Source of the DNA: Sporotomaculum syntrophicum
GTDB lineage: Bacteria > Bacillota > Desulfotomaculia > Desulfotomaculales > Desulfallaceae
Assembly: GCF_009932395.1 (NCBI RefSeq)
Contig: NZ_LSRS01000005.1
Span: forward strand, 138,185 to 202,184
Direction: 5' to 3'
DNA length: 64,000 nt
The notes beneath the pieces are model-generated. The model did not search any database. It saw only the letters and a program-made list of their open reading frames with translations, and was not told where the DNA came from. How positions within the stretch are numbered: position 1 is the first letter of the stretch; every line of letters begins with the position of its first letter. A program made the translations under genes and the position numbers. This document shows positions 36,220 through 45,030 of the stretch, piece after piece.

Positions 36220-37095
36220 ATGGGCAATATTTTGAGATTGGGATTACCGAAGGGCAGCTTGCAGGAGTCCACTTTTGCGTTGTTTAAAAAAGCGGGCTTT
36301 AATATTTCCGTAAGCAGCCGCTCTTACTTTCCATCGATAGATGACCCGGAAATTGAAGTTGTGCTGATGCGGGCTCAGGAAATACCTCGGTATGTAAACG
36401 AAGGGGTTTTGGATGCCGGCTTAAGCGGGCTGGACTGGATTACGGAAAACGAGGCCGATGTGGTGGAAGTGGCCGACCTGGCTTATTCCAAACAAACCAC
36501 CAATCCTATCCGGGTGGTGCTGGCCGTTGCGGAAGACAGCGGCATAAAGACAGTTAAAGATCTGGAGGGCAAACGTATCGCTACCGAGCTGGTGCTCTTG
36601 ACCCGTAAATATTTGGAGAAAAACGGTGTTAACGCCTCTGTTGAGTTTAGTTACGGAGCCACAGAGGTAAAGGTACCAAACCTGGTAGACGCTATTGTGG
36701 ATATCACTGAAACGGGCAGCTCGCTGCGGGCGAACAAACTGACTGTAATTGACACTATTTTGGTATCTACCACCCGATTGCATGCCAATCCAAAAGCCTG
36801 GGAAGATCCATTTAAAAAAGAAAAATTACAAAACCTGGCAGTTTTACTACAGGGCGCGCTGCGTGCTGACTCCAAGGTAGGTCTTAAAATGAACTTGCCC
36901 AAGGATAAACTGGATAATATACTGGCTATCTTGCCGGCCATGAAACACCCCACGGTCTCGCAGCTGATTAACAGTGATTGGTTGGCACTTGAGGCTGTAC
37001 TGGACGAAAAACAGGTGCGGGATCTAATTCCGGCGCTGCTCCAGGGGGGAGCTCAGGATATAATTGAGTACCCACTGAACAAGGTTATTCCCTAA
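36220..37095 (+). CDS. hisG: ATP phosphoribosyltransferase, long (HisG_L) form
   Basis: This 291-residue enzyme catalyses the first step of histidine synthesis, ATP + PRPP to phosphoribosyl-ATP. It has [20 protein letters not shown] at the N-terminus, the PRPP loop [16 protein letters not shown] (about residue 160) and a C-terminal ACT-like regulatory domain ([13 protein letters not shown]) that binds histidine; it therefore needs no HisZ subunit. It is not next to other his genes here and has its own promoter and terminator, so the pathway genes must be elsewhere. GGGGG precedes the start. Confidence 0.96.
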   Translation: MGNILRLGLPKGSLQESTFALFKKAGFNISVSSRSYFPSIDDPEIEVVLMRAQEIPRYVNEGVLDAGLSGLDWITENEADVVEVADLAYSKQTTNPIRVVLAVAEDSGIKTVKDLEGKRIATELVLLTRKYLEKNGVNASVEFSYGATEVKVPNLVDAIVDITETGSSLRANKLTVIDTILVSTTRLHANPKAWEDPFKKEKLQNLAVLLQGALRADSKVGLKMNLPKDKLDNILAILPAMKHPTVSQLINSDWLALEAVLDEKQVRDLIPALLQGGAQDIIEYPLNKVIP

Positions 37096-37132
37096 GCCAC
37101 ACAGGTTAACCGGGCTAGATTAGTTAAATGCC

Positions 37133-37172
37133 AGAGGAAGGCGATACTTGCAGATTGCCTTCCTCTTTTTTT
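37133..37172 (+). terminator. Rho-independent terminator of hisG
   Basis: AGAGGAAGGC (37133-37142) pairs perfectly with GCCTTCCTCT (37157-37166), followed by six T. Confidence 0.92.
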
Positions 37173-37351
37173 GTTTAATTTAAATATACTAAAATAGCCA
37201 CTGGTTGCAAACAATAAGAAGGTATTGCCGGTCTAAATTATAGCAATTTTAGCAGCGGCTACAAAAGTCTAACCAAATAGTGCACAAAATATGTTTAAAT
37301 AGTATATTATTCTTATAACGTTGCACTCCCCATCAGAGAGGAGAGAAGTTA

Positions 37352-38038
37352 TTGATACCACTTAGGGATAGTACTAAGTCGCCAATTTTTCCCATTGTTA
37401 ATGTGACGCTCATAGTTTTAAACATTTTAATTTATTTTTGGGAGATCAGCATTGAACCATACCTCCTAAATCAGGTTTATTATGCGTTTGGTGTGGTCCC
37501 AGCTGAAGTGCTCAATGCTATTTACACAGGTGCACCCTTTACCCCATTACTGGTCAATTTTATCACCGCTATATTTATTCATGGTGGCTGGTTTCATGTG
37601 ATCGGTAATATGCTTTTTTTGTGGGTGTTTGGCGATAATGTGGAAGGCCGACTCGGGCATTTTAAATACCTATTGTTTTACCTGGTCGTCGGGATTGCAG
37701 CGAGCCTGGCCCATATTTTGAGTAACCCCTTTTCCACTGTGCCGGTGGTGGGAGCCAGCGGGGCGGTAGCCGGAGTACTGGGCGCATATATTATCCTTTT
37801 CCCGCGTTCACGTGTCCTTGCCCTGGTGCCTATATTCATTATCTTTACCTTTATGGAAATACCGGCGGTGGTTTTCATTGCTCTCTGGTTTGTGTTACAG
37901 TTGTTTAACGGTGTGGCTTCTTTGGGTGGTGATGCTCAAACTGTGGCTTACTGGGCCCATGTGGGCGGTTTTATTATGGGAGTATTATTAATCAAAATAG
38001 TAACCCCGCGAGTAAACAGGGGCTACTATCTTCCTTAG
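37352..38038 (+). CDS. Rhomboid-family intramembrane serine protease
   Basis: The product has 228 residues, start TTG 37352 after a GAGAGGAGAG ribosome site. Six to seven membrane segments. The catalytic serine is in GASGAVAGVLGAY (near residue 134) and the catalytic histidine in AHVGGFIMG (near residue 208). FIHGGWFHVIGNMLFLWVFG is the conserved N-terminal block. It cleaves membrane proteins within the bilayer; the substrate is unknown. It is followed 66 bp later by pspC-like on the same strand. Confidence 0.93.
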   Translation: MIPLRDSTKSPIFPIVNVTLIVLNILIYFWEISIEPYLLNQVYYAFGVVPAEVLNAIYTGAPFTPLLVNFITAIFIHGGWFHVIGNMLFLWVFGDNVEGRLGHFKYLLFYLVVGIAASLAHILSNPFSTVPVVGASGAVAGVLGAYIILFPRSRVLALVPIFIIFTFMEIPAVVFIALWFVLQLFNGVASLGGDAQTVAYWAHVGGFIMGVLLIKIVTPRVNRGYYLP

Positions 38039-38104
38039 CAACCTAAAATTCCAGCCATCTTTAAGAAGTATGATTGAAGTTTGGCAGGCAAAGGAGATGA
38101 GTTT

Positions 38105-38305
38105 ATGGCTAGACAAATTAAACGCATATATCGCTCTAGCCGGAATAGCATGCTGGGTGGTGTTTGCGGCGGGTTGGCGGAATATTTGGGTGTTGATGCT
38201 ACGCTGGTGCGTATAGGATACGTTTTACTTTCCGTAGTTTCCGCAGCCTTCCCCGGTATTCTCATATATTTAATCGCCTGGCTGGTTATCCCCAGAGATT
38301 TTTAA
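38105..38305 (+). CDS. PspC-domain membrane protein
   Basis: The product has 66 residues from ATG 38105 (AAAGGAG 8-9 nt upstream; a longer frame from 38081 is unlikely). It is a single PspC domain: IKRIYRSSRNSMLGGVCGGL, AEYLGVDATLVRIGYVLL, then a hydrophobic C-terminal helix (FPGILIYLIAWLVIP). PspC-like proteins sense or counter envelope stress with PspA in other bacteria; no pspA is nearby. Probably co-transcribed with the rhomboid gene. Confidence 0.92.
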   Translation: MARQIKRIYRSSRNSMLGGVCGGLAEYLGVDATLVRIGYVLLSVVSAAFPGILIYLIAWLVIPRDF

Positions 38306-38888
38306 TCCTTGCCTTGTGTTCCTTTTGTAAAGATTATTTCTATTAAATTACCTTTAAGGAAAAAATGTAATGCAAAGCAGGATTTCACGACCTAATGACG
38401 AAAAACCTAAGAGACGAAAATACCGGGGATCAACCTTAGCGAAATCATTTTTGGTTCATTGATACAGCGAATAGAGAGTACAGGAGCAGGTGGTTAATAC
38501 TGATATGGTTTATAGCGCTTGCTTTTTATTGCATGCGAACTGCTGACAGTATGCCAAACTGTTTTGCAGAAGATATGAAGCGTTTTCCAGGCCTTCAATT
38601 TACAGAATAGGCATTTCCAGACCATTTGCCGGGATGGAACTTTTACGCCCCATTTCTTCTTCAAGAATAGTTTGACTTGTGGACAGCAAGGCTGTTGAGA
38701 CTCGCTCTTGCCACGTTTCACGGATAAACCGAATTTACTAACAATACCGACAACACACATGTTTCCTGATTCTTTGAACTGTGGTCAATAATACCAATAA
38801 TTAACACACTGTCTTGTATTTTAAAAATTTACCCAGAATGTGAACTTTGAAACAATCTAAAACAATTAAAAAAATTGGGAGGTAAAGC
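38306..38888 (+). other. Intergenic region before pta
   Basis: About 580 bp. The longest frame (minus, 38494-38760) is Lys/Cys-rich, lacks a ribosome site and matches no family that I recognise. No terminator, riboswitch or promoter stands out. GGGAGG at 38877-38882 is the pta ribosome site. Confidence 0.45.
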
Positions 38889-39884
38889 ATGATGAGTTTA
38901 ACAGCGCAAATTAGAGAGAAGGCAGCTGCAAAGGGTAAAACTATAGTACTTCCCGAAGGTACCGAAGAAAGAACCTTAAAAGCTGTCAAGACAATTGTGG
39001 ATCAAAAAATTGCCCAAGTAGTTTTATTGGGTGACGAGAGTGCCGTCAGGGGGGCAGCAAGCAGCTTTGGTGCCGACATATCCGGCGCCGAAATTATTAA
39101 TCCGGCTACCACACCATTGCTGGATGATTTTGTACAGGCATTTTATGAATTACGTAAAGAAAAGGGAGTAACTTTAGATAAAGCTAAAGCTACCATGTTG
39201 GATCCGTTGTTCTTTGCTTCCATGATGGTTAAGTTGGGCAAGGCTGACGGCGAGGTTGCCGGAGCTCAAAACACCACTGGTAATGTATTGCGCCCAGCTC
39301 TGCAGATTATCAAGACTGCTCCGGGCATGTCTGCCGTGTCGGGGGCTTTTATTATGATTTGCCCGGATAAGACCTACGGTGACGATGGTATCTTTGTATT
39401 TGCCGACTGTGCCGTTACTATTGATCCGTCTGCTCAGCAGATGGCTGAATTTGCCAAAGCAACCGTACAGACCGCAGTCGATGTATGCGGTTTTAAAGAT
39501 CCCAAAGTCGGCATGCTGTCCTTCTCTACTAAAGGTAGTGCCAGCCACGAGTTGGTAGATAAAGTTGTATCGGCAGTTCAGATTGCCAAAGAAAGATTTC
39601 CCGAAATTAAAGTGGATGGCGAGTTCCAGTTGGATGCAGCGATTGTTCCCAGTGTAGGCGCTTCTAAGGCTCCCGGCAGTGAAATTGCCGGCAGCTGCAA
39701 CGTTTTGGTATTCCCTGACCTTCAGGCAGGAAACATCGGCTACAAATTAGTGCAAAGACTGGCCGGAGCAGAAGCTGTCGGGCCGATCCTGCAAGGCATG
39801 GATAAACCTGTTAACGACCTTTCCAGAGGATGCAGCATTGATGACGTTATAAACGTTGTAGCCATGACAGCCCTTAAGGCATAG
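38889..39884 (+). CDS. pta: Phosphate acetyltransferase
   Basis: This 331-residue enzyme interconverts acetyl-CoA + phosphate and acetyl phosphate + CoA. It is the short, PTA_PTB-only form without the N-terminal DRTGG regulatory domain. Motifs: KTIVLPEGTEERTLKAVKTI, FASMMVKLGKADGEVAGAQN, DCAVTIDPSAQQMAEFA and CNVLVFPDLQAGNIGYKLVQ. GGGAGG stands 6 nt before ATG 38889. ackA follows 67 bp later, so the pair forms the acetate/ATP pathway, running either way. Confidence 0.97.
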   Translation: MMSLTAQIREKAAAKGKTIVLPEGTEERTLKAVKTIVDQKIAQVVLLGDESAVRGAASSFGADISGAEIINPATTPLLDDFVQAFYELRKEKGVTLDKAKATMLDPLFFASMMVKLGKADGEVAGAQNTTGNVLRPALQIIKTAPGMSAVSGAFIMICPDKTYGDDGIFVFADCAVTIDPSAQQMAEFAKATVQTAVDVCGFKDPKVGMLSFSTKGSASHELVDKVVSAVQIAKERFPEIKVDGEFQLDAAIVPSVGASKAPGSEIAGSCNVLVFPDLQAGNIGYKLVQRLAGAEAVGPILQGMDKPVNDLSRGCSIDDVINVVAMTALKA

Positions 39885-39951
39885 GAAATTTAGTTTTAAA
39901 TTCCACAGGGGTCGAATGAATAATGATTGAGTTCAAGGAGGTAGGATTTGA

Positions 39952-41145
39952 ATGAAGATTTTGGTCGTTAATGCCGGCAGCTCGTCTATTAAATATCAAG
40001 TAATTGATATGACTGACGAATCAGTTCTGGCGGTGGGCCTGGTAGACAGAGTCGGCATCCCGGGGAGCACCTTGAAACATGAGCCGGCAGGCAAAGAAGC
40101 TGTTGTGATCAAGCAAGATCTACCCGATCATACTGCAGGTATGGAGTTGGTTCTGGAAGTTCTGGTCAATCCCGAATACGGCGTAGTGAAGAGCATGGAT
40201 GAGATCGGGGCGGTTGGCCACCGTACCGTTCACGGCGGTGAAGCTTTCGCTCAATCTGTAGTTATCGATGATGAGGTTAAAAAAGTCATAAGAGACTGCA
40301 TTGACATTGCTCCGCTGCACAATCCCCCCAACTTGATGGGCATTGAAGCCTGCCAAAAACTGATGCCCAATGTTAAACACGTTGGAGTATTTGACACTGC
40401 ATTCCATCAGACTATGGAACCTGCCAATTACATGTATGCACTGCCTTATGAAGTATATGAGGAGTATCGTGTCAGAAGATATGGCTTCCATGGCACATCT
40501 CATTATTACGTTTCCCACCGGGCTGCTGATATGCTGGGTAAGAAATTTGAGGACTGCAAGATCATCACTCTGCATCTGGGCAATGGCGCCAGCATGGCTG
40601 CCATCAAAGATGGTAAAGTAGTCGACACCAGCATGGGCTTCACGCCATTAGAAGGCCTGGTAATGGGGACCCGCTCCGGTGATATTGACCCCGGTATCGT
40701 TTTCTATTTAATGGACAAACTGGGTATGAACCCGGCTGAAGCTAACAACTATTTCAATAAGAAGTCCGGTCTGCTGGGTCTTTCCGGAGTATCCAATGAC
40801 ATGCGCGACATTGAAGAAGCAGCCAACAATGGAAATGCTAGAGCACAGATCGCCCTTGAAGTATATTACAATCACGTAAAAGGCTACATCGGCAACTACT
40901 TCGCCAAGTTGAATGGCTGCGATTGTATTGTATTCACTGCCGGTGTCGGTGAAAACGGCATCGACATCCGCCGTCACATCTGCGAAGATCTGGATGCATT
41001 AGGTATCAAGATGGACGTTGAGAAGAACAAAGTGCGCGGTAAAGAAGTTGATGTTGCAACAGAGGATTCCAGGGTACGCATATTCGTTATCCCCACTAAT
41101 GAAGAACTTGTTATCGCTCGCGATACTTATCGCCTGGCTAAATAG
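39952..41145 (+). CDS. ackA: Acetate kinase
   Basis: This 397-residue enzyme converts acetyl phosphate + ADP to acetate + ATP. Motifs: LVVNAGSSSIKYQ (phosphate-1) at the N-terminus, YGFHGTSHYYVS, TLHLGNGASMAAI, TSMGFTPLEGLVMGTRSGD and FTAGVGENG. Full length. It has a strong AAGGAGG ribosome site and sits directly behind pta, with a terminator after it. Confidence 0.98.
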   Translation: MKILVVNAGSSSIKYQVIDMTDESVLAVGLVDRVGIPGSTLKHEPAGKEAVVIKQDLPDHTAGMELVLEVLVNPEYGVVKSMDEIGAVGHRTVHGGEAFAQSVVIDDEVKKVIRDCIDIAPLHNPPNLMGIEACQKLMPNVKHVGVFDTAFHQTMEPANYMYALPYEVYEEYRVRRYGFHGTSHYYVSHRAADMLGKKFEDCKIITLHLGNGASMAAIKDGKVVDTSMGFTPLEGLVMGTRSGDIDPGIVFYLMDKLGMNPAEANNYFNKKSGLLGLSGVSNDMRDIEEAANNGNARAQIALEVYYNHVKGYIGNYFAKLNGCDCIVFTAGVGENGIDIRRHICEDLDALGIKMDVEKNKVRGKEVDVATEDSRVRIFVIPTNEELVIARDTYRLAK

Positions 41146-41264
41146 CATATTTTTGTTTTGACGAGTTATTGCGGACAACCGTAACGTGCTGCCGGGCAGC
41201 CGAAGCAGTTAAAATAGCATAAAGCTAAGACTTACTTTCGATGATAAACTTGTTTATATATTAA

Positions 41265-41290
41265 GCCTCCCTTGCTGGGGAGGCTTTTTT
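41265..41290 (+). terminator. Rho-independent terminator of pta-ackA
   Basis: GCCTCCC (41265-41271) pairs with GGGAGGC (41278-41284), 6-nt loop, then six T. Confidence 0.9.
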
Positions 41291-41305
41291 ATGCTATTAC
41301 ACAAG

Positions 41306-41545
41306 TTATTGATTAAGCTGGTTAATATAGTGTTGTACAGCTGCGGTAATTTGCTGCTGCAGCTGTTTACCGACTTCGGGTGGTATATTGTCGCTTACAT
41401 ATAGGTCGTTACTGACGGCCTGCCGGTTATACTCGACAATGCCGTCACCAACGAAGGTACCATTCCTGGTCACCCGGTAGTGTACAATATAGCTGGGATC
41501 TATGGAAAGATCTTTATTAACCTTTGTTTCAATTTGATAGCTCAT
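41306..41545 (-). CDS. Small soluble protein of unknown function (79 aa)
   Basis: The protein has 79 residues, start 41545 after a GGAGGG-like site on the minus strand. It has no signal or membrane segment. The predicted pattern is beta strands (YIVHYRVTRNGTFVGDGIVE) followed by a C-terminal helix (EVGKQLQQQITAAVQHYINQ). Composition is protein-like and the ribosome site is good, but I do not recognise the family. It stands alone, convergent with ackA. Confidence 0.6.
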   Translation of the reverse strand: MSYQIETKVNKDLSIDPSYIVHYRVTRNGTFVGDGIVEYNRQAVSNDLYVSDNIPPEVGKQLQQQITAAVQHYINQLNQ

Positions 41546-41693
41546 TATTACCCTCCGTTTTTAAGTTTATTGTTTGCGCGGCAGGGTATATTTATAGCTG
41601 GTCAGTACAGTCAAAATTATTGGAAGCAAAAGGAATTACCGGGGTCTTGTAGAAAATTAAGATGTTGAAGTTTGCCAAGAGGGGGAGAGTTAA

Positions 41694-42437
41694 ATGCCTT
41701 TACTGATGGCCGGTGATAGGAAGTTTGATTGTGATGCCATATTATTGGACAAGGACGGTACTTTGCTCGATTTTAAAACAATGTGGTTGGAATGGTGCAG
41801 GTACGTGATTGGTGGGATTATGACCGCGATACCTTATGCTATTGAGCAGGTGATACTGGAACAGGCTATGGGAATAGATTTAACGTCCTGGCATGTGGAT
41901 CCTCACGGTGCACTGGCCGGAGGGACACTGAGTGGTCTGCGTAAATCCCTGGTTCATGTTTTGCGCGAATACGGTATGGGTGAAACACAGGCGCATAGTC
42001 TAATCACCGAAGTATATAAAGCCTCCGAAACAGCTGTAAATTGGGAGGCGTTGACCAAACCGCTGCCAGGTCTACAGGGGTTGCTGGCCAGGCTACGGGC
42101 TAATAATTTTAAATTGGCGGTGGTGAGCGCTGATGATACGGAGAGGGTTAAGCTTTCATTGTTTTCCCTGGAGCTGGTTAATTATTTTGATGTTATTATC
42201 GGCGGAGACTTAGTAGCCAATAGTAAACCAGCACCGGATATGGCGCTACTCGTCTGTCGTTTACTAAATGTAGAACCGGGCCGGGCGGTGGTGATCGGTG
42301 ACTCGCCCCGGGACATCCTGATGGCTAAGAATGCGGGCGCCGGCGGTATCGGTGTACTGTCCGGAGTATGCCTGCGGGAACAGCTGGATGCTGCCGGTGC
42401 CGACGTGGTTGTTGAAGCTGTGACGGAGTTAAGATAG
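41694..42437 (+). CDS. HAD-superfamily phosphatase (phosphoglycolate-phosphatase-like)
   Basis: The product has 247 residues. HAD motifs: I, ILLDKDGTLLDF (nucleophile Asp; note DKDGT rather than the commoner DLDGT); II, AVVSADDTERV; III/IV, NSKPAPDMALLVCRLL and VVIGDSPRDILMAKNAGAGG. The helical cap lies between motifs I and II. It is a general small-molecule phosphatase; the substrate is unknown. GAGGGGGAG precedes ATG. Its 3' end overlaps the convergent DUF815 gene by 9 bp. Confidence 0.88.
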   Translation: MPLLMAGDRKFDCDAILLDKDGTLLDFKTMWLEWCRYVIGGIMTAIPYAIEQVILEQAMGIDLTSWHVDPHGALAGGTLSGLRKSLVHVLREYGMGETQAHSLITEVYKASETAVNWEALTKPLPGLQGLLARLRANNFKLAVVSADDTERVKLSLFSLELVNYFDVIIGGDLVANSKPAPDMALLVCRLLNVEPGRAVVIGDSPRDILMAKNAGAGGIGVLSGVCLREQLDAAGADVVVEAVTELR

Positions 42438-43772
42438 CTTGCCCAGGGCGAGCTGTCCCTCCAGGTGATCGATAAACTGGCGGGCCGACCGGGGTGAACG
42501 GCCGTTGTACCAGACGGACCACTTTAACGCTCGCTGGCGCAGTTCCTCTGGCGCAACCTGCAGCTGTCGCTGGTCAGCTAGACCAAGGACGATTTCAATA
42601 AAAGTCTCCTGGTCCGGTGTGGGGAAGATAATGGTCATTCCGAAGCGATCGGCCAGAGAAAGCTTTTCCTGCACTGAGTCCATGCTCCTGATTTCACGGT
42701 TGTCATCGTTTGTCTTACGGTCGGAGAAGGTTTCCTTGATCAGGTGCCGTCGATTAGAAGTGGCATAGATTAGCACATTGTCAGGTTTTTCTTCAATACC
42801 TCCTTCCAATAGTGCTTTCAAGTCTTTAAAATCCGTTTCATTTTCCTCAAAGGATAAGTCGTCTACAAACAAGATAAAGCAATGCTTGCGGTGGCGTAAT
42901 TCCTGAATAATTAGCTGGTAATCTGCCAGCTGGTTTTTAGGCACTTCCACCAGTCGCAAGCCTCGCGGCCAATATTCGTTGAGTAGTGCCTTGATCGTTG
43001 ATGATTTACCGGTGCCCCTGTCACCGTAAAGCAGCAGATTGTTGGCCGGGTAACCGTGTAAGAATTGTAGTGTATTATCGATAATTTGTTCCCGTAAATC
43101 CGCATAGTCGATTAACTCGCTGAGCTTGATGGTGTCTGGCTGGCTGATGCCATGCAAGGCGCTGTTTTCCCATTTAAAGGCGATATGGCCGCCGAAGATC
43201 CCGCAGCCAAAGAAGGCATAATGCTGAGCCAGCTCTTCCACTAGCTTGTACCATTGTGGTTCAGCGGCAAATTCTTCTTTGGTTTGGCGGAACCCTTCAT
43301 CGATCGCAGAGTGCTCCTTAGCCGCCGGCTGGGCTGCTACCCAGGGCGGGAGCGCCGGGTCCCCAGTAAAGTGGAAGAAGCATTGCAGCACCGACATCGT
43401 GGACTCGTATATATCCGTTACGCTGAGGTTAAATAGACTGCGTAAAATGGTCAAATCCCAGCATACGGCTTCATTGAAAACAGAGTAATCCGCTCCCGGT
43501 GTATAGGCCGCCTGGCTGAACGGATTGACGTCCTTTAAAATGAGGTCCAGCAGGTGGTTTTGCCAGGCATCAATGCCCGTGGTAAAAGGGTTGCTGGTCT
43601 TAGACAGCAGATGGCAGACTTCGCTGTAACTTTGTATGGGGTTAATCCCGCCGGTGGGTGCGGAAACTGCATCTAAGTGTCGGGTGACCGCTTTAACGAT
43701 CGGGTCTTCCATAATATTACGGTAAATGGTCAGGCTGGGTAGAGCTTTAACAGATGTAAGGTAATTTGACAT
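42429..43772 (-). CDS. DUF815 AAA+-type ATPase
   Basis: The product has 447 residues from ATG 43772, which has GAGGG 7 nt upstream (the frame extends six codons further without support). The N-terminal 200 residues are a helical domain without a clear match. The C-terminal half is the DUF815 P-loop ATPase: LLLYGDRGTGKSSTIKALLN (Walker A), CFILFVDDLSFEENE (Walker B), VLIYATSNRRHLI (sensor) and a C-terminal lid (NGRSPRSARQFIDHL). Its function is unknown; relatives are widespread in Firmicutes. Monocistronic, convergent with the HAD gene. Confidence 0.9.
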   Translation of the reverse strand: MSNYLTSVKALPSLTIYRNIMEDPIVKAVTRHLDAVSAPTGGINPIQSYSEVCHLLSKTSNPFTTGIDAWQNHLLDLILKDVNPFSQAAYTPGADYSVFNEAVCWDLTILRSLFNLSVTDIYESTMSVLQCFFHFTGDPALPPWVAAQPAAKEHSAIDEGFRQTKEEFAAEPQWYKLVEELAQHYAFFGCGIFGGHIAFKWENSALHGISQPDTIKLSELIDYADLREQIIDNTLQFLHGYPANNLLLYGDRGTGKSSTIKALLNEYWPRGLRLVEVPKNQLADYQLIIQELRHRKHCFILFVDDLSFEENETDFKDLKALLEGGIEEKPDNVLIYATSNRRHLIKETFSDRKTNDDNREIRSMDSVQEKLSLADRFGMTIIFPTPDQETFIEIVLGLADQRQLQVAPEELRQRALKWSVWYNGRSPRSARQFIDHLEGQLALGKLS

Positions 43773-44200
43773 AGTTAACCCTCTCTTCACTTAACGCTGA
43801 AAATTAAGCAAATTATACCTTTTTTGGTTCAGTCTATTTCACATTATTTTAATTATATTATAAATACACCTGTCAAGATCTAAACTTAATCAATGGCAGG
43901 CTGTTTAAACCAGTTAGAAAAAGGGTGTGGGCAGTTAATAACGATGCTACTTGGTGTGTTAACTGCGCCGGAGGGAAGGGCGTAGGAGAGCTTGAATGTC
44001 ATTGATATTGATATAACCGGCTAAGGCTTGCTCAGGAATAAGCAGTTGGCGGGTTACCTTAAAGCTTAGCCGCAGTATGTTCTGGTGTAGGAGCCGAAGA
44101 ACAGGGTTAACTTCAGGCATGGGGTTGACTGTTGGCAGCTACTTTGGCGGCGCAGTTATTGCCCGGTAATAATAATTCGGTGACTGCGCCGCTGCTGAGA
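43773..44200 (-). other. Region between the DUF815 gene and the dynamin operon
   Basis: About 430 bp. The first part (43773-43880) is AT-rich and should hold the DUF815 promoter on the minus strand. The rest has a protein-like minus-strand frame (43959-44120, listed separately) but no clear terminator for the dynamin operon. Confidence 0.4.
43959..44120 (-). CDS. Possible small protein or gene remnant at the end of the dynamin operon
   Basis: The frame has 53 codons: PEVNPVLRLLHQNILRLSFK, then VTRQLLIPEQALAGYINI and a short basic tail. The composition is helical and protein-like. There is no ribosome site before ATG 44120 and an in-frame stop lies 18 nt upstream, so it may be a decayed fragment and not a live gene. 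It is on the same strand as the dynamin operon, 80 bp downstream of its last gene. Confidence 0.3.
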   Translation of the reverse strand: MPEVNPVLRLLHQNILRLSFKVTRQLLIPEQALAGYININDIQALLRPSLRRS

Positions 44201-44518
44201 TTAGCTGTACCAATTAAACAGAATAATCAAAGTAACAATAATACCCATGAGGCTGGCCAAAGACAGTATTACGGTGAAGCGATTCCATTTTCTTACCTGG
44301 ACTAATTCTTTTTCCAAATGATAAAACTTTTCATTGGCTTCTAAAGTAAGTTTGCCCGTTTCCAGCTCAATAAGCTGCGTGAGGGCCATAATTTCCGTTT
44401 CTAGCGTGCTAAATTTCTTTTCCGTGGGCGCGAAGAGCCCGTTCTTTAGAGATTGAGCTAAGGAACTGGTTATTTCCCCTGAGGCAGACTCCGGGGTAAT
44501 TTCATAAAGCCTGGCCAT
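44201..44518 (-). CDS. C-tail-anchored coiled-coil membrane protein (dynamin operon gene 4)
   Basis: The product has 105 residues. ATG 44518 (MARLYEIT) was chosen because GAGG lies 9 nt upstream, inside the end of the previous gene; 44527 is too close to it. Residues 15-80 are charged and helical with heptad-like spacing (LAQSLKNGLFAPTEKKFSTL, then EANEKFYHLEKELVQVRK). The last 25 residues form one membrane helix (FTVILSLASLMGIIVTLIIL). The bulk should face the cytoplasm as a tail-anchored protein. The ATG is 1 nt from the upstream gene's stop, so translation is coupled. It could tether the soluble dynamin to the membrane; this is inference. Confidence 0.7.
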   Translation of the reverse strand: MARLYEITPESASGEITSSLAQSLKNGLFAPTEKKFSTLETEIMALTQLIELETGKLTLEANEKFYHLEKELVQVRKWNRFTVILSLASLMGIIVTLIILFNWYS

Positions 44519-44519
44519 T

Positions 44520-44780
44520 TTACTCATCCTCGCTGGCCTCGTTAATAGCATCCCGGATAGCTGACAGCACCAGCAGGGGAATCTCTTCAATTTTTTGTTC
44601 CAGCAGTGCCACCCGTTCCTTTAGTTCAGCCATGCCCTCCTGGTCCTGCCTTTTTAATTCCTCCAGCATGTTTAACAGCCTTCCGTTTTCGTCTAAAACA
44701 GGCTGAACAAATTTTCCCTTTAGCCCAACTAAAATATCCGTGATGACCCCTTGCATTTCATTATCTTGACCTCTGAACAT
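44520..44780 (-). CDS. Small coiled-coil protein (dynamin operon gene 3)
   Basis: The product has 86 residues, start 44780 after AAAGGAGGA. It is soluble and highly charged: MQGVITDILVGLKGKFVQPV, then a coiled coil (LNMLEELKRQDQEGMAELKE, RVALLEQKIEEI), ending LLVLSAIRDAINEASEDE. No family recognised. It lies 15 bp after the 60-residue gene and directly before the tail-anchored gene, so all are one transcript with the dynamin gene. Confidence 0.65.
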   Translation of the reverse strand: MFRGQDNEMQGVITDILVGLKGKFVQPVLDENGRLLNMLEELKRQDQEGMAELKERVALLEQKIEEIPLLVLSAIRDAINEASEDE

Positions 44781-44795
44781 ATCCTGTTCCTCCTT

Positions 44796-44978
44796 TTAAA
44801 TTTTTTTCAGAGCCCGGTTAAATGATTCCAGGAAACTGTTTAATTCCTTGGTCCGGTTTTCAGTTAATACGCTGGCCAGTTCTTTAATTAAATCGCGTTT
44901 AATTTCCTGGCCGGTACTGTCACTGATTTCTCTAATTATTTTGCGCAGCCTTTCGTCTAGTGCTCTGGCGTTTTGCAT
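44796..44978 (-). CDS. Small helical protein (dynamin operon gene 2)
   Basis: The product has 60 residues, start 44978 with GGGAGG upstream (minus strand). It is wholly helical and charged: MQNARALDERLRKIIREISD, then GQEIKRDLIKELASVLTENR and SFLESFNRALKKI. There is no membrane segment. It follows the dynamin gene by 52 bp. No family is recognised; an adaptor or oligomerisation role for the dynamin is a guess from context only. Confidence 0.65.
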   Translation of the reverse strand: MQNARALDERLRKIIREISDSTGQEIKRDLIKELASVLTENRTKELNSFLESFNRALKKI

Positions 44979-45030
44979 GTTAGCTCCCTCCCGGGTTAAG
45001 AGTTGAAACCATAAAGGCCAGCGTTGTTGC

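Noticed and set aside
38494-38760. 88-codon minus-strand frame rich in Lys and Cys, considered as a transposase remnant
   Set aside because: No ribosome site, no DDE-like motif and no inverted repeats around it.
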